From the NCBI GenBank assembly GCA_963920705.1, contig OY987231.1, forward strand, positions 22,483,024 to 22,547,023: a stretch of DNA of 64,000 bases, written 5' to 3'. The notes beneath the pieces were generated by a model. That model had not been told where the DNA came from and made no database searches. It saw only the letters and a list, made by a program, of their open reading frames with translations. Made by a program: the position numbers and the translations under genes. Source of the DNA: Odiellus spinosus. Lineage: Eukaryota; Arthropoda; Arachnida; Opiliones; Phalangiidae. Below are positions 10,091-22,496 of this stretch, one piece after another (positions within the stretch are counted from its first letter, which is position 1; each line of letters begins with the position of its first letter).

Positions 10091-10417
10091 TTATTACTAT
10101 ATGGCTAGGTAGGTAAAATATCTGTTTAAATATATAAATCTATATTGTAATTTGTATTAATATATATTTTAAGGGCTTTTATCTTTTTGGCTATTTTGTA
10201 GTCTAGGATCTCATCCGATTTTTAAGTTTTTATTCGTTTCTGGCAGGAAATGGGATGACGTCATCTCATTCAAATATTTTTTAGGGTTTTTTCTTTAGTT
10301 TTAGATTTTATGGCTATTTTGAACAATAGCCCCAGGGCGCCAATTTTTTTAATTTTTTTTTGCAATCCTTATGTCATAAGAAACAATTGCCATAAAAATA
10401 TTTACGCGCAAATGGTT

Positions 10418-10450
10418 CGGTTGGGTTGGGTTAAGTTAGGTTAGGTTAGC
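10418..10450 (+). repeat. Degenerate 5-bp telomere-like run
   Basis: Six or seven 5-mers in register: TTGGG, TTGGG, TTAAG, TTAGG, TTAGG, TTAG. TTAGG is the common arthropod telomere unit, and short interstitial runs are frequent in insects. The run is too short to mean a telomere. Confidence 0.5.
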
Positions 10451-10951
10451 CGAAAAGTTTTTAATAAATAATTTTAAATAAAAAAGTTTAAAATATGAAA
10501 TGCGCACAAATTTTTGTACAATTTGTATGATAGAGTTCAGCTCTAACTTTGAATAAGATGAAAACTGAAAGTGATTTTTCTGAAAAATAAAATTTCCTCT
10601 TGAGCTTCCTTTTTTTACAAACCCAGACAACGATACTTGAGACTAAAAAGTACTTGAAAAAGGGGAAGTAGAATGGTTGCGGTAGCATTTGCTACTACTT
10701 TTAGGTTAGATTGACGTTAGGACACAGGTGCAAGGCTCGTGACTTAAGGCGCCACCTATAGGAAATCCCTTTTCCACTTCTCAGAGATCTTCTAGTAAGA
10801 ATATGGTCATTTCTTTCTTAGTCTCTGGCGATATCAGAGAGAGGTTTCGGTCTGAAAGCGAATCTAGATATTTCTCGGATTAAACCTAGCGGGATTTTTT
10901 GAATATTTAAACAAAATTCGGTATTTAATTCGATAAAACTTCATTTTTCAG

Positions 10952-11085
10952 GATCGAGAAATTTATGGTGCCGTGTTTTTGGAAGTTTTAACTCAGTCAG
11001 AACTCTACTGATCTAAAATTGTATTGGATCTCCGTTGAATTGGACTTTTTTGGATCAAAATTGACGGATCACTGATCTGCAAAGG
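10952..11085 (+). other. Candidate noncoding (5' UTR) exon
   Basis: Acceptor CTTCATTTTTCAG at 10951 and donor AAAGG/GTAAGTC at 11086 are both strong. All three frames are closed, so if real it is untranslated. It could belong to a gene whose coding part is downstream. No other support. Confidence 0.25.
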
Positions 11086-12727
11086 GTAAGTCTTAAAGTT
11101 TTTATCAATTTTGAATTTTAGGGGCTTAATTTTTGCTCCTAATTCTTTGGTTTGAAATTATTAATATTAGTAAAGATTAAATTTAAATATTTATATATTT
11201 AAATTAACCAACGATAAAAAACTTAATGCAGGCCACAATTTTCTTCAATTCAAGCTAAAGCTCGGTATATGATTTTTTATTTAGTTAATATAATTGTAAT
11301 TATAAAGGTAATTAACTTACCACCAAATCAATATAGCGACGTAATTTGGTTTTTTAAATTTAAAGATTCTACGTCGACTTTTAACCAGTTTTTCCCAAAC
11401 AATTGACCTTTTCCATAACCATAAATAATTATTGAGATGGTTCATCTGACTTTGTATATAATATTGGATATATTTTCCAAATTCTATTAATGTACAGTAT
11501 ACTGGCGAAATTAAGGGGACTAAAGCGGGGTTGGGGATCAAAAACACAACACGTATAAAGATATCCGTTGAAAAAAAAATATATATATATTATTGGATCA
11601 TTTTCGACCCGTTGAACCTTAACGACTTTGTAAGGCTGAGAGAAAAACTATGATATTGTGGGTGTACTACCCATAAGGTGTGTTATAGATATTTTTTTAT
11701 TGGTTCCTATCAAAAACAGTATTTTTCGCTTCGTATGGTTCGTTGGGCTTAGAGTTAGAAACCAAGGCAAGGCACTGAAACATAATTATATCAATTTTAC
11801 TTTCACACTACCTTCTACTACATTAGTTCTAAGATAATGAACAAAATGAGGTATATGCTGACGAAAATTCTAGCCAATAATGAAAGGGGCGAGAGGTGTG
11901 TTAGTTTACAAAATAATTTTCGATGCAATTTATTAAAAGTTATTGTATGATGAAATTGCTTGTTACGTTGGGTAACACCTGTTCAAGAACGGAGAATTCT
12001 TGTTTTTTATAGTGTTTCAAAAATCATGGTTGATCTATAGTATTAAAGTAGTATAAGGCTCAAAAATTTAGCCCGCCCTTTTTATCTAAAGCCCATAGAT
12101 TAAATTTTTAGTTTTATCATATTATTAAAACACCATATTCAAAATTTCACGCCTCTGGGTTGAAGCGTTTTTGCGAAAATTAAAAATGAAAATTTCAAGT
12201 ACTTATACGAAAAATACCGCGCGAAACAAACCTTATCACGTGCCAGAACGTGCGCTAATGAACCGTAGGCTCTATAATCTCCACGCGATCATAGTGATGA
12301 CGTAATATTACGTAGAATATTCGTTTTATTTTTACTGTTGCGGATATTGTTTTAAAATGGGATATGTTTTGAATATATTTGAACTATCTGACCTCGTAAA
12401 AATTCCACGATAACCTCTCTTTAATATATCGATTTTTGCCAAGATAATTGGTCGTTTGGATGGACCAAAGTCCCGAATGAGTCCTAGAAAACCCCCAAAA
12501 TACGAACGGTCAACATTGGAATCGCGAATCGGTTAATACTAGAAGCCAAAGCTTCTTAAAAAAGATGGGCTAGCACCGGAAAACTATTATTTAGTTCTAC
12601 CAATAACCATTAAGATATTTGCTCTCGAGTAGAGCAAATTACATTGCTTGGGAAGGATATAACAATAAAAATACTATTTCACTCTCCTGGTTAGTTTACC
12701 TAGAACTACTTTTATCTCCTATATTGT
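11086..12727. other. AT-rich intergenic, nothing recognised
   Basis: No coding or repeat structure supported. Small open frames here have no family resemblance. Confidence 0.4.
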
Positions 12728-12795
12728 TTAATATCGCGTATTAATCCGCCTCAGCTTTACCTATAGTTTACAACGTTACTTGGGAACAAATAATA
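12728..12795 (+). repeat. Dispersed motif D, copy 1
   Basis: TTAATATCGCGTATTAATCC, then GCC, and about 35 nt later TTGGGAACAAATA. One of about nine copies of a short dispersed sequence with core GTATTARTCCGCC and tail ACTCGCGAAYAAA. Confidence 0.6.
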
Positions 12796-13986
12796 CAAGG
12801 TCGATTTCACCCTTAAATATCAATACGCGTGAAGGTAAAGGGTACAATTTTATATCTAAGTAAATGTACTTCGGATAAAGGTTATGGACTGCCATTTCTC
12901 GATGAAATACTGTTCAAATCTCTTTTATATATATATAGTAAATTCCATATAGAATTGGCAGAACGGAAGCTCCCTCTATCTCTAAATAAACAAATTATAG
13001 AGATGAAGAAAAAGCATTTTATTAGCTTTGAGCTTACTGCCAACTCGAGATGAAATTAACTATATTTGAGTATAGGATCAATAGAAACTAATATCACTAA
13101 ACCGCAACTTTTGGAGGGGGGAGGGGCTAAAGACAATGTAAATAAAAGATATACCTAGGAATAGTACGCGTTTAGGTCCTGGGAAAAATTGCGTAGGTTA
13201 AAATAAACTAAGTTTTTCTCAACCCCCAAAAAAATGAATTTCTTACGAAATATTATATTTCGATCAAATATAATAAAATAGAGTATTATGTAAGAACTAA
13301 AGTATATATCTTTATTCCGTAAAAGTTAACTCCATGTAGGTCGTTGGGCATGCGCGCTTTATTCGCAAACTCAAAGTTGAAGGATATAATATTATTATTT
13401 AGCTTCAGTGTCCCTTTAAAAATGAAATTCATATTTGAAATAAACGATTACGCATTTTGATAGGTCGATATATTGGGAGGTGGGCGTGGAAATGTAAGTT
13501 TCATTAGAATAAGCGTATATTTTTGTATCGAGTCAGGGCGTAATCATATTTATGCATTATTCCAAAAATGTATTTTTCTTCGTTTTTCCCGTTTCCATAG
13601 TAGCTATATAAAGCTTTGAAATTGGCTTATTTCTTGAGAGACAATCTTCCTAGGGGACAGATTGTAAAAAAATGAGATTTTTGCATATTGGATTTGAACT
13701 GTTTTTTATCTCGTTTACAATTCGTTCTTTGAAACGTATATACATAATATAATGTCATTGGATAATACATGGATCATATTTTACAAGATTATAACTTAAT
13801 ATAGGTTTTTGATTTTAAATACATTTTTTGTATTTACTTTCACCATTGGATGTGATTTGATTTTCTACTGGAAAACACTTTTTTTATAAGAATTTAGTAC
13901 CTTTTTAAGGTGTCTGAAGAAAAAAATGTGTATTAGAACTGTTCACGTACCTAGTACTTTAAATGTATGTTAATATTGTACTCCGT
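12796..13986. other. AT-rich intergenic, nothing recognised
   Basis: A 74-codon open frame near 12829 begins with GTG and matches nothing I know. Otherwise no structure. Confidence 0.35.
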
Positions 13987-16181
13987 AGATGGTTTAAAGG
14001 GGAAATGAGTGGGGGAAAGATGGTTTAAAGGGAAATGATTGGGGGAAAGATGGTTTAAAAGGAAATGATTGGGGGAAAGATGGTTTAAAGGGAAATGATT
14101 GGGGGAAAGATGGTTTAAAGGGAAATGATTGGGGGAAAGATGGTTTAAAGGGAAATGATTGGGGGAAAGATGGTTTAAAGGGAAATGATTGGGGGAAAGA
14201 TGGTTTAAAGGGAAATGATTGGAGGAAAGATGGTTTAAAGGGAAATGATTGGGGGAAAGATGGTTTAAAGGGAAATGATTGGGGGAAAGATGGTTTAAAG
14301 GGAAATGATTGGGGGAAAGATGGTTTAAAGGGAAATGATTGGGGGAAAGATGGTTTAAATGGAAATGATTGGGGGAAAGATGGTTTAAATGGAAAGGATT
14401 GAGGGAAAGATGGTTTAAATGGAAATGATTGGGGGAAAGATGGTTTAAAGGGAAATGATTGGGGGAAAGATGGTTTAAAGGGAAATGATTGGGGGAAAGA
14501 TGGTTTAAAGGGAAATGATTGGGGAAAGATGGTTTAAAGGGAAATGATTGGGGGAAAGATGGTTTAAAGGGAAATGATTGGTGGAAAGATGGTTTAAAGG
14601 GAAATGATTGGGGGAAAGATGGTTTAAAGGGAAATGATTGGGGGAAAGATGATTTAAAGGGAAATGATTGGGGGAAAGATGGTTTAAATGGAAATGATTG
14701 GGGGAAAGATGGTTTAAAGGGAAATGATTGGGGGAAAGATGGTTTAAAGGGAAATGATTTAGGGAAAGATGGTTTAAAGGGAAATGATTGGGGGAAAGAT
14801 GGTTTAAAGGGAAATGATTGGGGGAAAGATGGTTTAAAGGGAAATGATTGGGGGAAAGATGGTTTAAATGGAAATGATTGGGGGAAAGATGGTTTAAATG
14901 GAAATGATTGGGGGAAAGATGGTTTAAATGGAAATGATTGGGGGAAAGATGGTTTAAATGTAAATGATTGGGGGAAAGATGGTTTAAAGGGAAATGATTG
15001 GGGGAAAGATGGTTTAAAGGGAAATGATTGGGGGAAAGATGGTTTAAAGGGAAATGATTGGGGGAAAGATGGTTTAAAGGGAAATGATTGGGGGAAAGAT
15101 GGTTTAAATGGAAATGATTGGGGGAAAGATGGTTTAAAGGGAAATGATTGGGGGAAAGATGGTTTAAAGGGAAATGATTGGGGGAAAGATGGTTTAAAGG
15201 GAAATGATTGGGGGAAAGATGGTTTAAAGGGAAATGATTGGGGGAAAGATGGTTTAAAGGGAAATGATTGGGGGAAAGATGGTTTAAATGGAAATGATTG
15301 GGGGAAAGATGGTTTAAATGGAAATGATTGGGGGAAAGATGGTTTAAATGGAAATGATTGGGGGAAAGATGGTTTAAATGTAAATGATTGGGGGAAAGAT
15401 GGTTTAAAGGGAAATGATTGGGGGAAAGATGGTTTAAAGGGAAATGATTGGGGGAAAGATGGTTTAAAGGGAAATGATTGGGGGAAAGATGGTTTAAAGG
15501 GAAATGATTGGGGGAAAGATGGTTTAAATGGAAATGATTGGGGGAAAGATGGTTTAAAGGGAAATGATTGGGGGAAAGATGGTTTAAAGGGAAATGATTG
15601 GGGGAAAGATGGTTTAAAGGGAAATGATTGGGGGAAAGATGGTTTAAAGGGAAATGATTGGGGGAAAGATGGTTTAAAGGGAAATGATTGGGGGAAAGAT
15701 GGTTTAAAGGGAAATGATTGGGGGAAAGATGGTTTAAAGGGAAATGATTGGGGGAAAGATGCTTTAAAGGGAAATGATTGGTGGAAAGAATGTTTAAAGG
15801 GAAATGATTGGTGGAAAGATGGTTTAAAGGGAAATGATTGGTGGAAAGATGGTTTAAAGGGAAATGATTGGTGGAAAGATGGTTTAAAGGGAAATGATTG
15901 GGGGAAAGATGGTTTAAAGGGAAATGATTGGGGGAAAGATGGTTTAAAGGGAAATGATTGGGGGAAAGATGCTTTAAAGGGAAATGATTGGTGGAAAGAA
16001 TGTTTAAAGGGAAATGATTGGTGGAAAGATGGTTTAAAGGGAAATGATTGGTGGAAAGATGGTTTAAAGGGAAATGATTGGTGGAAAGATGGTTTAAATG
16101 GAAATGATTGGGGGAAAGATGGTTTAAAGGGAAATGATTGGGGGAAAGATGGTTTAAAGGGAAATGATTGGTGGAAAGATG
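13987..16181 (+). repeat. 30-bp minisatellite, about 73 copies, with higher-order blocks
   Basis: Unit GGGGGAAAGATGGTTTAAAG plus GGAAATGATT. Nearly all units are exactly 30 bp; one 29-bp unit (four G instead of five) lies at 14520. Two higher-order duplications are visible: a 14-unit, 420-bp block at 14851-15270 repeated at 15271-15690, and a 7-unit, 210-bp block at 15751-15960 repeated at 15961-16170. Because 30 is a multiple of three, one frame is open for 558 codons (14519-16195) and reads GKDGLKGNDW over and over. The unit-to-unit changes in that frame are almost all amino-acid changes, an upstream unit carries TGA in frame, and the start lies inside a unit, so I do not call it a gene. 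Confidence 0.95.
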
Positions 16182-16195
16182 GCCAGGGAAATTAA

Positions 16196-17983
16196 TGAAT
16201 AAATGTATCAGTAAAATTGAAAAATCACTTAGGGAAATGATTTAAAATGGTCAAGAAACCTGGAAAAGTTGGTGAAATTCATATGAAAAAGTTTCGTACG
16301 AACCTGGAATTAATTCTTGTATGCCTACTTCTAAAAAAATCGTAAAATTAAGGCTAAATCTATATAAATTCAGTGCAGCCAAAACAATTGAGCCAAATTG
16401 AGAGGTTGATGCGAGTTGGACGTGTGAATCGAGAGTTTTCCGTCACTTTTTGGAACTGATTCCTTTTAATATAATTTGGTTTTCCCCTTTTTTGTCAAGC
16501 CTCATTAAACGGCTTCGTGATTAGATTTAGTCGACGGGTACCCCCGAGGAGAGAATAGATCCGAAGAGATGGGAGCCACCAAAAATCCCGAGTACCAAAC
16601 TTAGTTAACTTAATCAATTAGCGAGAAAAAAATAAAAAAAAAGGATTGTCAATTTGAGATTCTTCACATCACGCAGTTGTTCAACTCTCGTGAGCAATTC
16701 TGGGCTGTTTAATGAACGAAAAAACCTTGTATTTAATGTCTGTCAACCATCCTAGTTTAAAGGGAGAATGAAATAATATTATTTCATTGAGTTACAAAAA
16801 GAGTAATTAGCAATACCAATTTTCCTAATATATACATCTACGTGATTTTATTAGTTACTACTTTTGGCAGTGTTTGCCGTGAGAGGACGCTTGTAAACAT
16901 CTGGATTTGTTATTCATATATATATCTATTAAGATTGGTGTCCACTCTTAGCTGGTCCATATTTTTTTTTTAGTTTAATAGAGTTTTGGTCCTTGTGAAA
17001 GATGTAGATATTTTAAAACAATTTGGGCTGAATTCGGACTAATTATATTAACTTATTTTTAATTAATTTAATCTGTTCAAATATGCGTAGTATCATTGTC
17101 TAAATTCGTATAATGTGGTTAATTATAAAGTTTCAGAATTGATGTTGACCAATGAGAGTTCGACTGTGAAATAGCGCGGCCAATCAAAATAGGTGTTTTA
17201 GCCCAAAATAACGCTCGCTTATTCACATTTTCTCAGAGAATATCAGGTCTTTCTTTGAAACGAATTTTTCCAGTTAATTAACTTTGATAATTAACTTTTA
17301 TTTACCACGAAATCTTTGGCAAGTTTCTATAAAGTTTTTTGCTTCAAAAATCGATCAAAAATAACTTTTCACTTGTATATAACCCTTGAACTAACCAATC
17401 AACCATTAATTTCACTACTAACAAAGATAGGCTCCCTTCATCTCAATGTACGATTTTATGGCATAAAAAAGGTTAAAAAGGGAATCTTTCCACTGAAAAT
17501 TCCAACTTTTATAAAATTTCTGTGAAATGTAGGATTTCTTTTTAATTAAGTGATACGATAGGGACGAGTTTTTAACCAATCAGGGGTTGAGAATGACGTT
17601 TTGTCAAGATGACATTGACTTAATTAAAGGGTCATTTTTTTTCTCACCACGCCCAATGGGAGTGAAAGGGTGAAACTAAAAGTTGTGTCGACGATAGAAA
17701 TTAAGACATCGATTTTCTCCAACCCCCGAACCCATCAGCTATAACTAGACACCTTTTTTTATCCAGAGTAATTAAGCTTAAAGAGAAGGTAAAAATAATT
17801 CAAATTAGTGATTTTAAAATGAGTTAAAGGGAGGGTGAAGAAGAAAAGTTATTTTTTATTGATTCTGTTTCTAAAACTGTACAAAAATTAGGGAACCTGA
17901 AAGGTCCGTTTTTAATCGAGATGTTTTTGTCCAAGATTCGCGAGTATTTGAAGCTTCGAGTGAAAGAAAAAATTATAAATGTT
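16196..17983. other. Intergenic with single TTAA-type transposon ends
   Basis: Contains TTTAAAGGGAGAATG at 16756 and TTAAAGGGAGGGTGAAG at about 17824, both matching the outer ends of the TTAA foldback elements, but partner ends were not found. A CCAAT and an ATTGG-rich GC patch sits at 17150-17220, as in foldback centres. No gene. Confidence 0.4.
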
Positions 17984-18690
17984 AAGCCGCGTTCATACTA
18001 GCCCTTAGAATCGATTTAAACCGTTCAAAAAGTTTCGCTAGAGTCGTGTGAACGATTCGATTTCTCGAAACTGCTTCGGGAACCAGTTTCGTACCGATTC
18101 GGTTTCAACAACAGATAAGCCTCGTTCATACATAGGCCTAAATGCGCTTCGTTGCGGTTCGATTTCAATAACTGGTTATGAAACCAACCCGAGAAATCAG
18201 TTCGTGTTGGTTCGGGAAGAAATTTGGCCAAGTCACTTCGGTTCAATCCGCTTTGAAAATAACGTGGCGGGGAGACAAATTTGCTGATAAATCTTAAAAT
18301 AACGCGATTAAAATTATACTTTCTGTCAAAAATTATTAACCAACGAGTTACAAACACGATTTACTAATTAGTTTGAGACAACTATTTAAAATTTTTAAAT
18401 TCTGGGCATTTTTTAAAACGACGCTAAGCCTTGGCTTAGTTCGGGCCGGGGCGAACGGCCGCGAACCGTATTGTCAACGTGTGAACCAGGGAAAACGGAA
18501 AACGCATCGAACTGGTTTTGGAACCGTTTTTGCCTTCAAGTGTGAACGAGGCTATAGATGAAGCTAAAATAAATCGATTTTCAAACCGAATCTGTTATGA
18601 AACTGGTTCCCGAAGCAGTTTCGAGAAATCGAATCAAATCGATTCGAGAAAATACGGTTTCCTGTTCACACAATTCTGGTTTTGAAAAGT
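17984..18690. mobile_element. Family R repeat split by a GCCTCGTTCA element
   Basis: Family R sequence runs 17984-18117 (GCGTTCATACTAGCCC, GAAACTGCTTCGGGAACCAG) and resumes at 18554-18690 (TAGATGAAGCTAAAATAAATCG). The join across the insertion matches the uninterrupted copy at 1659-1905. Confidence 0.6.
18118..18553. mobile_element. MITE with AGCCTCGTTCAYAC ends, 436 bp
   Basis: Left end AGCCTCGTTCATAC, right end GTGTGAACGAGGCT, inverted. It is inserted in family R with flanks ATA on both sides (18115-18117 and 18554-18556). A 3-bp TWA-like or ATA target duplication would suit the PIF/Harbinger group, but this is a single event. Confidence 0.6.
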
Positions 18691-19978
18691 ATTTGTGCTG
18701 GCAAGTACCTTGAACTAGAAGATTAGTTCAAAACTGAATGGTTGACGTTGAAACATTTGGTTGCCTGGCTCTTAACATTGCCAGGACTAACTATAGAAAC
18801 AACCTGCCGTATTGCTGTTACTTGGCAACCCATGCTTTTTAACTCTTAGGAGTAAGTTAGGGTAGTCTTTTTCTTTCACCGTTACGCCTCAAGTTTAAAA
18901 GAAGCTTGTCGATAAATCGATAAATTTTTTTGGTTGCCGTGTTCATGGAGTACCCAATTAAATAAGCTTAACTTCTATTGTACTTTTATTGCCCCGGTTG
19001 AAACTAGGTTGTTAAAATCGGTTGCAATCTTAGAAGTTTCTGAAATTTCCATCAGAAAAGCGCTACAGTTTGGTATAGTAACATTGCGAATGAGTTTTGT
19101 TGTAGGGTTTGTACAGAGCATGCGCGAGAAGTGAAAATTTTAGGGAAATATTGGTATTTAATTGACCAATTTAAAAGTTTTGAAAATAATTAAGATAAAT
19201 TTTGAAAATGACTTCGTTTTTACCAAGAATATATTTAATTCACTCTGAGAAAGAAACAATTAATATGGATTAGTTTCAGTTCTTGCTTTAATTATTTAAA
19301 CAACTTTAATTAATGAGAATTATCATAGTTTTAATTTCAGGAACTTTAACTAGACTAATTAAAGTCTAATAACTAAAATGTCAACAAAAAATTAAAGTTA
19401 TTTAAATATTTAATATTGAATAATTGATATAATTAGTTGCTATGATAAAGGGAGGCTGTAACGACAAAAGTTTAGTAATTGGAACCATATGAGGAATTAC
19501 TAAAACAGTAATATAAGTTTTAATATCACTAAGAAAAAAAGCCGAAATCTTAGAAACACCTCGGCTACAAGGCATCAGCTTTCTACTCCAATTTATATAT
19601 GGCTTTTCGTATTAAGATTTTTACGACTCTTTTGGGGAAAATTAGATTTTTTTTTTTTTTGAAGTCCTAAACTTTGAAAACCGCGTATCTTAATTAGCAG
19701 TCTTTCTAAAGTTTTAAAAGTCAATTTTTTCTCTCGATTTTTCTGAAAAGGAGTGAGATATTTTTCATATATATTCAGTCTCGTAAAATGTGTGGCTGAA
19801 AATATTATTAAGGTGGCAGAGATATTTTTGGGTTTTATTATTCAAATGTCTATAACGCAAAATGAACGAACATGATTGGAAAGTTTGGGAAGTTTGGAAT
19901 AATTTTGTTTAATGAACTTGCCTTTTATTTATTTATTGTGAAGTTTAAGTTAGTTTTAGCTGCTTTTTTCTGATGCTG
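18691..19978. other. Intergenic, nothing recognised
   Basis: AT-rich, with a 14-T run near 19651. No coding signal. Confidence 0.4.
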
Positions 19979-20035
19979 TTGAATATTGCGTATCACTCCG
20001 CCTTAGTTTCCCACATTATGTGAACTTATTTTAAA
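19979..20035 (+). repeat. Dispersed motif D, copy 2
   Basis: GAATATTGCGTATCACTCCG followed by CC; partially decayed copy. Confidence 0.5.
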
Positions 20036-20091
20036 TACAAGTCCAAAACCCATGCAGTGTAATTACCTACCTGAAGAGATATTAGGCCTAT

Positions 20092-20429
20092 CAGAAGCCG
20101 ATGAAACCCTCCTTTGAAGTCTACTACTCCAATGTTCGATATAGCGCTCCTCTCTGTATGGGTAAAATTCCCAATTTTACGAGATCAGAGGGGTCCTACT
20201 TCATCCCCCCCTGTCTACGGAAAATTGGAAATTCTCTCTCTCCACAAACGACGACGTTTTTTGGACGAACTCCGAGGCTGCTAGAGATATTCGCTCGACG
20301 AACTCCCGCTCCGAAAATATCTACCGTTAGGAGGCGTACGAATCGCGCTTTTTGAAACTAACCCATACAGAGAGGGGTAGACAAGACCCGGGAGTAATAG
20401 ACTTCAAAGGAGGGTTTCATCGGCTTCTG
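20092..20429 (-). mobile_element. MITE family M1, copy 4 (reversed)
   Basis: 338 bp, CAGAAGCC...GGCTTCTG ends, perfect 7-bp target duplication GGCCTAT at 20085-20091 and 20430-20436. Opposite orientation to copies 1-3. Confidence 0.93.
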
Positions 20430-20436
20430 GGCCTAT

Positions 20437-21285
20437 GTAGAACATTTTAAGTAGGTTTTTTTAGTACTATATTTTATTTACAATTAAGGTACGTTCACAC
20501 TAGACACTCCAAATCAACTTTTCAATATAATAAATAGATACTTTCAGAAATTATCTTTACAGTTGACCCCAAAATTTTACGATTTGACCTTTCTAAAACG
20601 TTTAAACAACGGTTTAAAATTTTCTAGTGTGAAAACAACTTATAGATATGGTACAGGAAGTAGAATAATTTTCCTGTCCCTTTGAATACCGAAGCAATAA
20701 ATGACGTAATCGAGCTTAGAAAGCCCGTATAATCTTGGCAATTGAAATACTCCATCTATATATAACCCTTTTCATCTCCCATTGGGAATGTTAACGCTCA
20801 AAATCTTAGCCCTCCCCCCTTTTTTTTGTCGGATCTCTTTGCAAACTTTTTTCCTATTCTGAAATGGAAGCCCGACAGACATCTAAAGAGCTAAAACATT
20901 CTGTCCATCGGATCAAGCTTCAAGCTTAATAAAGAATGATATAAGAACCCATTCTTTATAACACCCCCCCCCCTCTCCTCTCTTCTTCCTTTACTGGTTT
21001 CCTTTTTGCTTTTTAGGTTTCAGACTTCTTTTTGCAAAGTAGGATTCATTTTAGGCCCGTCTCTAAGCCTTGGATGATTCTTTAAGACTATGCTTAACTG
21101 ACAAGATGGCTTGTTTTGTTACCCGCAATTCTTTTCAGCACGTGCTCTTAGGGGTGTCTTTATAAATACTTTCGATTTTAAAGATACACTATGGGGTTTT
21201 TGTTTTAAATTTTCGTTGTTTCAATACGATTGAGAAAATTCGTTAGGCTTAGCTCAAAAATCGAAATTATATATTTTATTAAGCT
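20437..21285. other. Intergenic with a GTTCACAC-ended element
   Basis: About 20488-20640 carries GGTACGTTCACACTAG at the left and CTAGTGTGAAAACAACTT at the right, with an interior GACCCCAAAATTTTA: a family G copy as at 34858, 43634, 43853 and 57050. The rest is AT-rich, with a C11 run near 20966. Confidence 0.5.
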
Positions 21286-21936
21286 TAACAAATTAGACAA
21301 TTTTGATTTCAAGGCTCAATAAATTAGACATTTTTAAATCCAAGGCTCAATAAATTAGACATTTTTAAATTCAAGGCTCAATAAATTATATATTTTTTAA
21401 ATCAAGGCTCAATAAATTAGACATTCTTTAATCCAAGGCTCAACCAAGGCTTAGGAATTAATCCAAGGCTCAACCAAGGCTTAGGAATTAATCCAAGGCT
21501 CAACCAAGGCTTAGGAATTAATCCATTACTGAGCCCGGGCTTAGAAATTATTCTATTATTGAGCTCGGATTTAGAAATTAATCAATTACTGAGCCCGGGC
21601 TTAGAAATTAATCAATTACTAATCCAAGGCTTAGAAATTAATCAATTTCTTAGCCCGGGCTTAGAAATTAATCAATTTCTTAGCCCGGGCTTAGAAATTA
21701 ATCAATTTCTTAGCCCGGGCTTAGAAATTAATCAATTTCTTAGCCCGGGCTTAGAAATTAATTAATATTTTAGCCTGGGCTTAGAAATTAATCAATTATA
21801 CTAAGCCATAACTTAGTAATTAATCAATTTCTTAGCACGGGCTTAGAAATTAATCAATTTCTTAGCCCGAGCTTAGAAATTAATCAATATTTTAGCCCGG
21901 GCTTAGAAATTAATCAATTACTGAGCCCGGGCCTAG
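21286..21936 (+). repeat. Composite minisatellite around CCAAGGCT / CTTAGCCCGGG
   Basis: Three unit types follow each other: about five 33-bp units with CAAGGCTCAATAAATTAGAC (21310-21440), three 30-bp units with CCAAGGCTCAACCAAGGCTT (21437-21520), and about twelve 30-31-bp units with TTAGCCCGGGCTTAGAAATT (21525-21936). The array is cut by the BEL/Pao insertion. An open frame over 21559-21765 is a consequence of the 30-bp period. Confidence 0.9.
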
Positions 21937-22405
21937 TGTGAAAAATCTTAAAGAAAAATCCAAAATTTATCATTTCACTTTCCCTTTGATTTGTATTGAA
22001 AAATGTTCGGAAATAACCACGTTTTGTAAAAACCCCACTTTCCCTAAAAATTCTATTGTAAACTAAAATATTGAACAAAATTCCATCCCCCTAAACACCT
22101 GATTTTGCTCCATCCCCTTCAATCCATATAAGAGAACAAATGTATTGTTGTAACTAAAAACTTGTTGGGCATAAAAACCAAAAACACTTCTGTTGAAATT
22201 TAGAACAACTTCGGATGTCTTGCACTTGCTTGATAGCAACATTAAAAATTATAAAACCAAAACGCTGTCTTCAATTTGTTTTAGGAAGATAGGAAAAATT
22301 AAAAACCTCTATAATATTTTTCAGTCGGTATTGTAGATAGGAAAAAGCTCTCCCACGAGCAAATTTAGAAATCGGTAAATAACAAAAATGGTACGGAATT
22401 AAACA
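21937..22405 (+). repeat. 5' LTR
   Basis: 469 bp, starts TGTG, ends AACA. TATAAGAGAAC near 22118-22135 could be the TATA element. Confidence 0.94.
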
Positions 22406-22423
22406 TGGTGCCAGGAAACGCGG
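22406..22423 (+). promoter_or_regulatory. Primer-binding site of the retrotransposon
   Basis: TGGTGCCAGGAAACGCGG begins directly at the LTR edge with TGG, the complement of a tRNA 3' CCA. Which tRNA is used was not determined. Confidence 0.8.
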
Positions 22424-22496
22424 GAAAAACTTAGGAGATTTAGAAAACAAAAAAGAGCGCGTAAATTAGATACGTTAGAAATTAGTCGGATAAAAG

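Noticed and set aside
21559..21765. 68-codon frame with LSPGLEINQF repeats
   Set aside because: Product of a 30-bp minisatellite unit; no start context, splice site or continuation.
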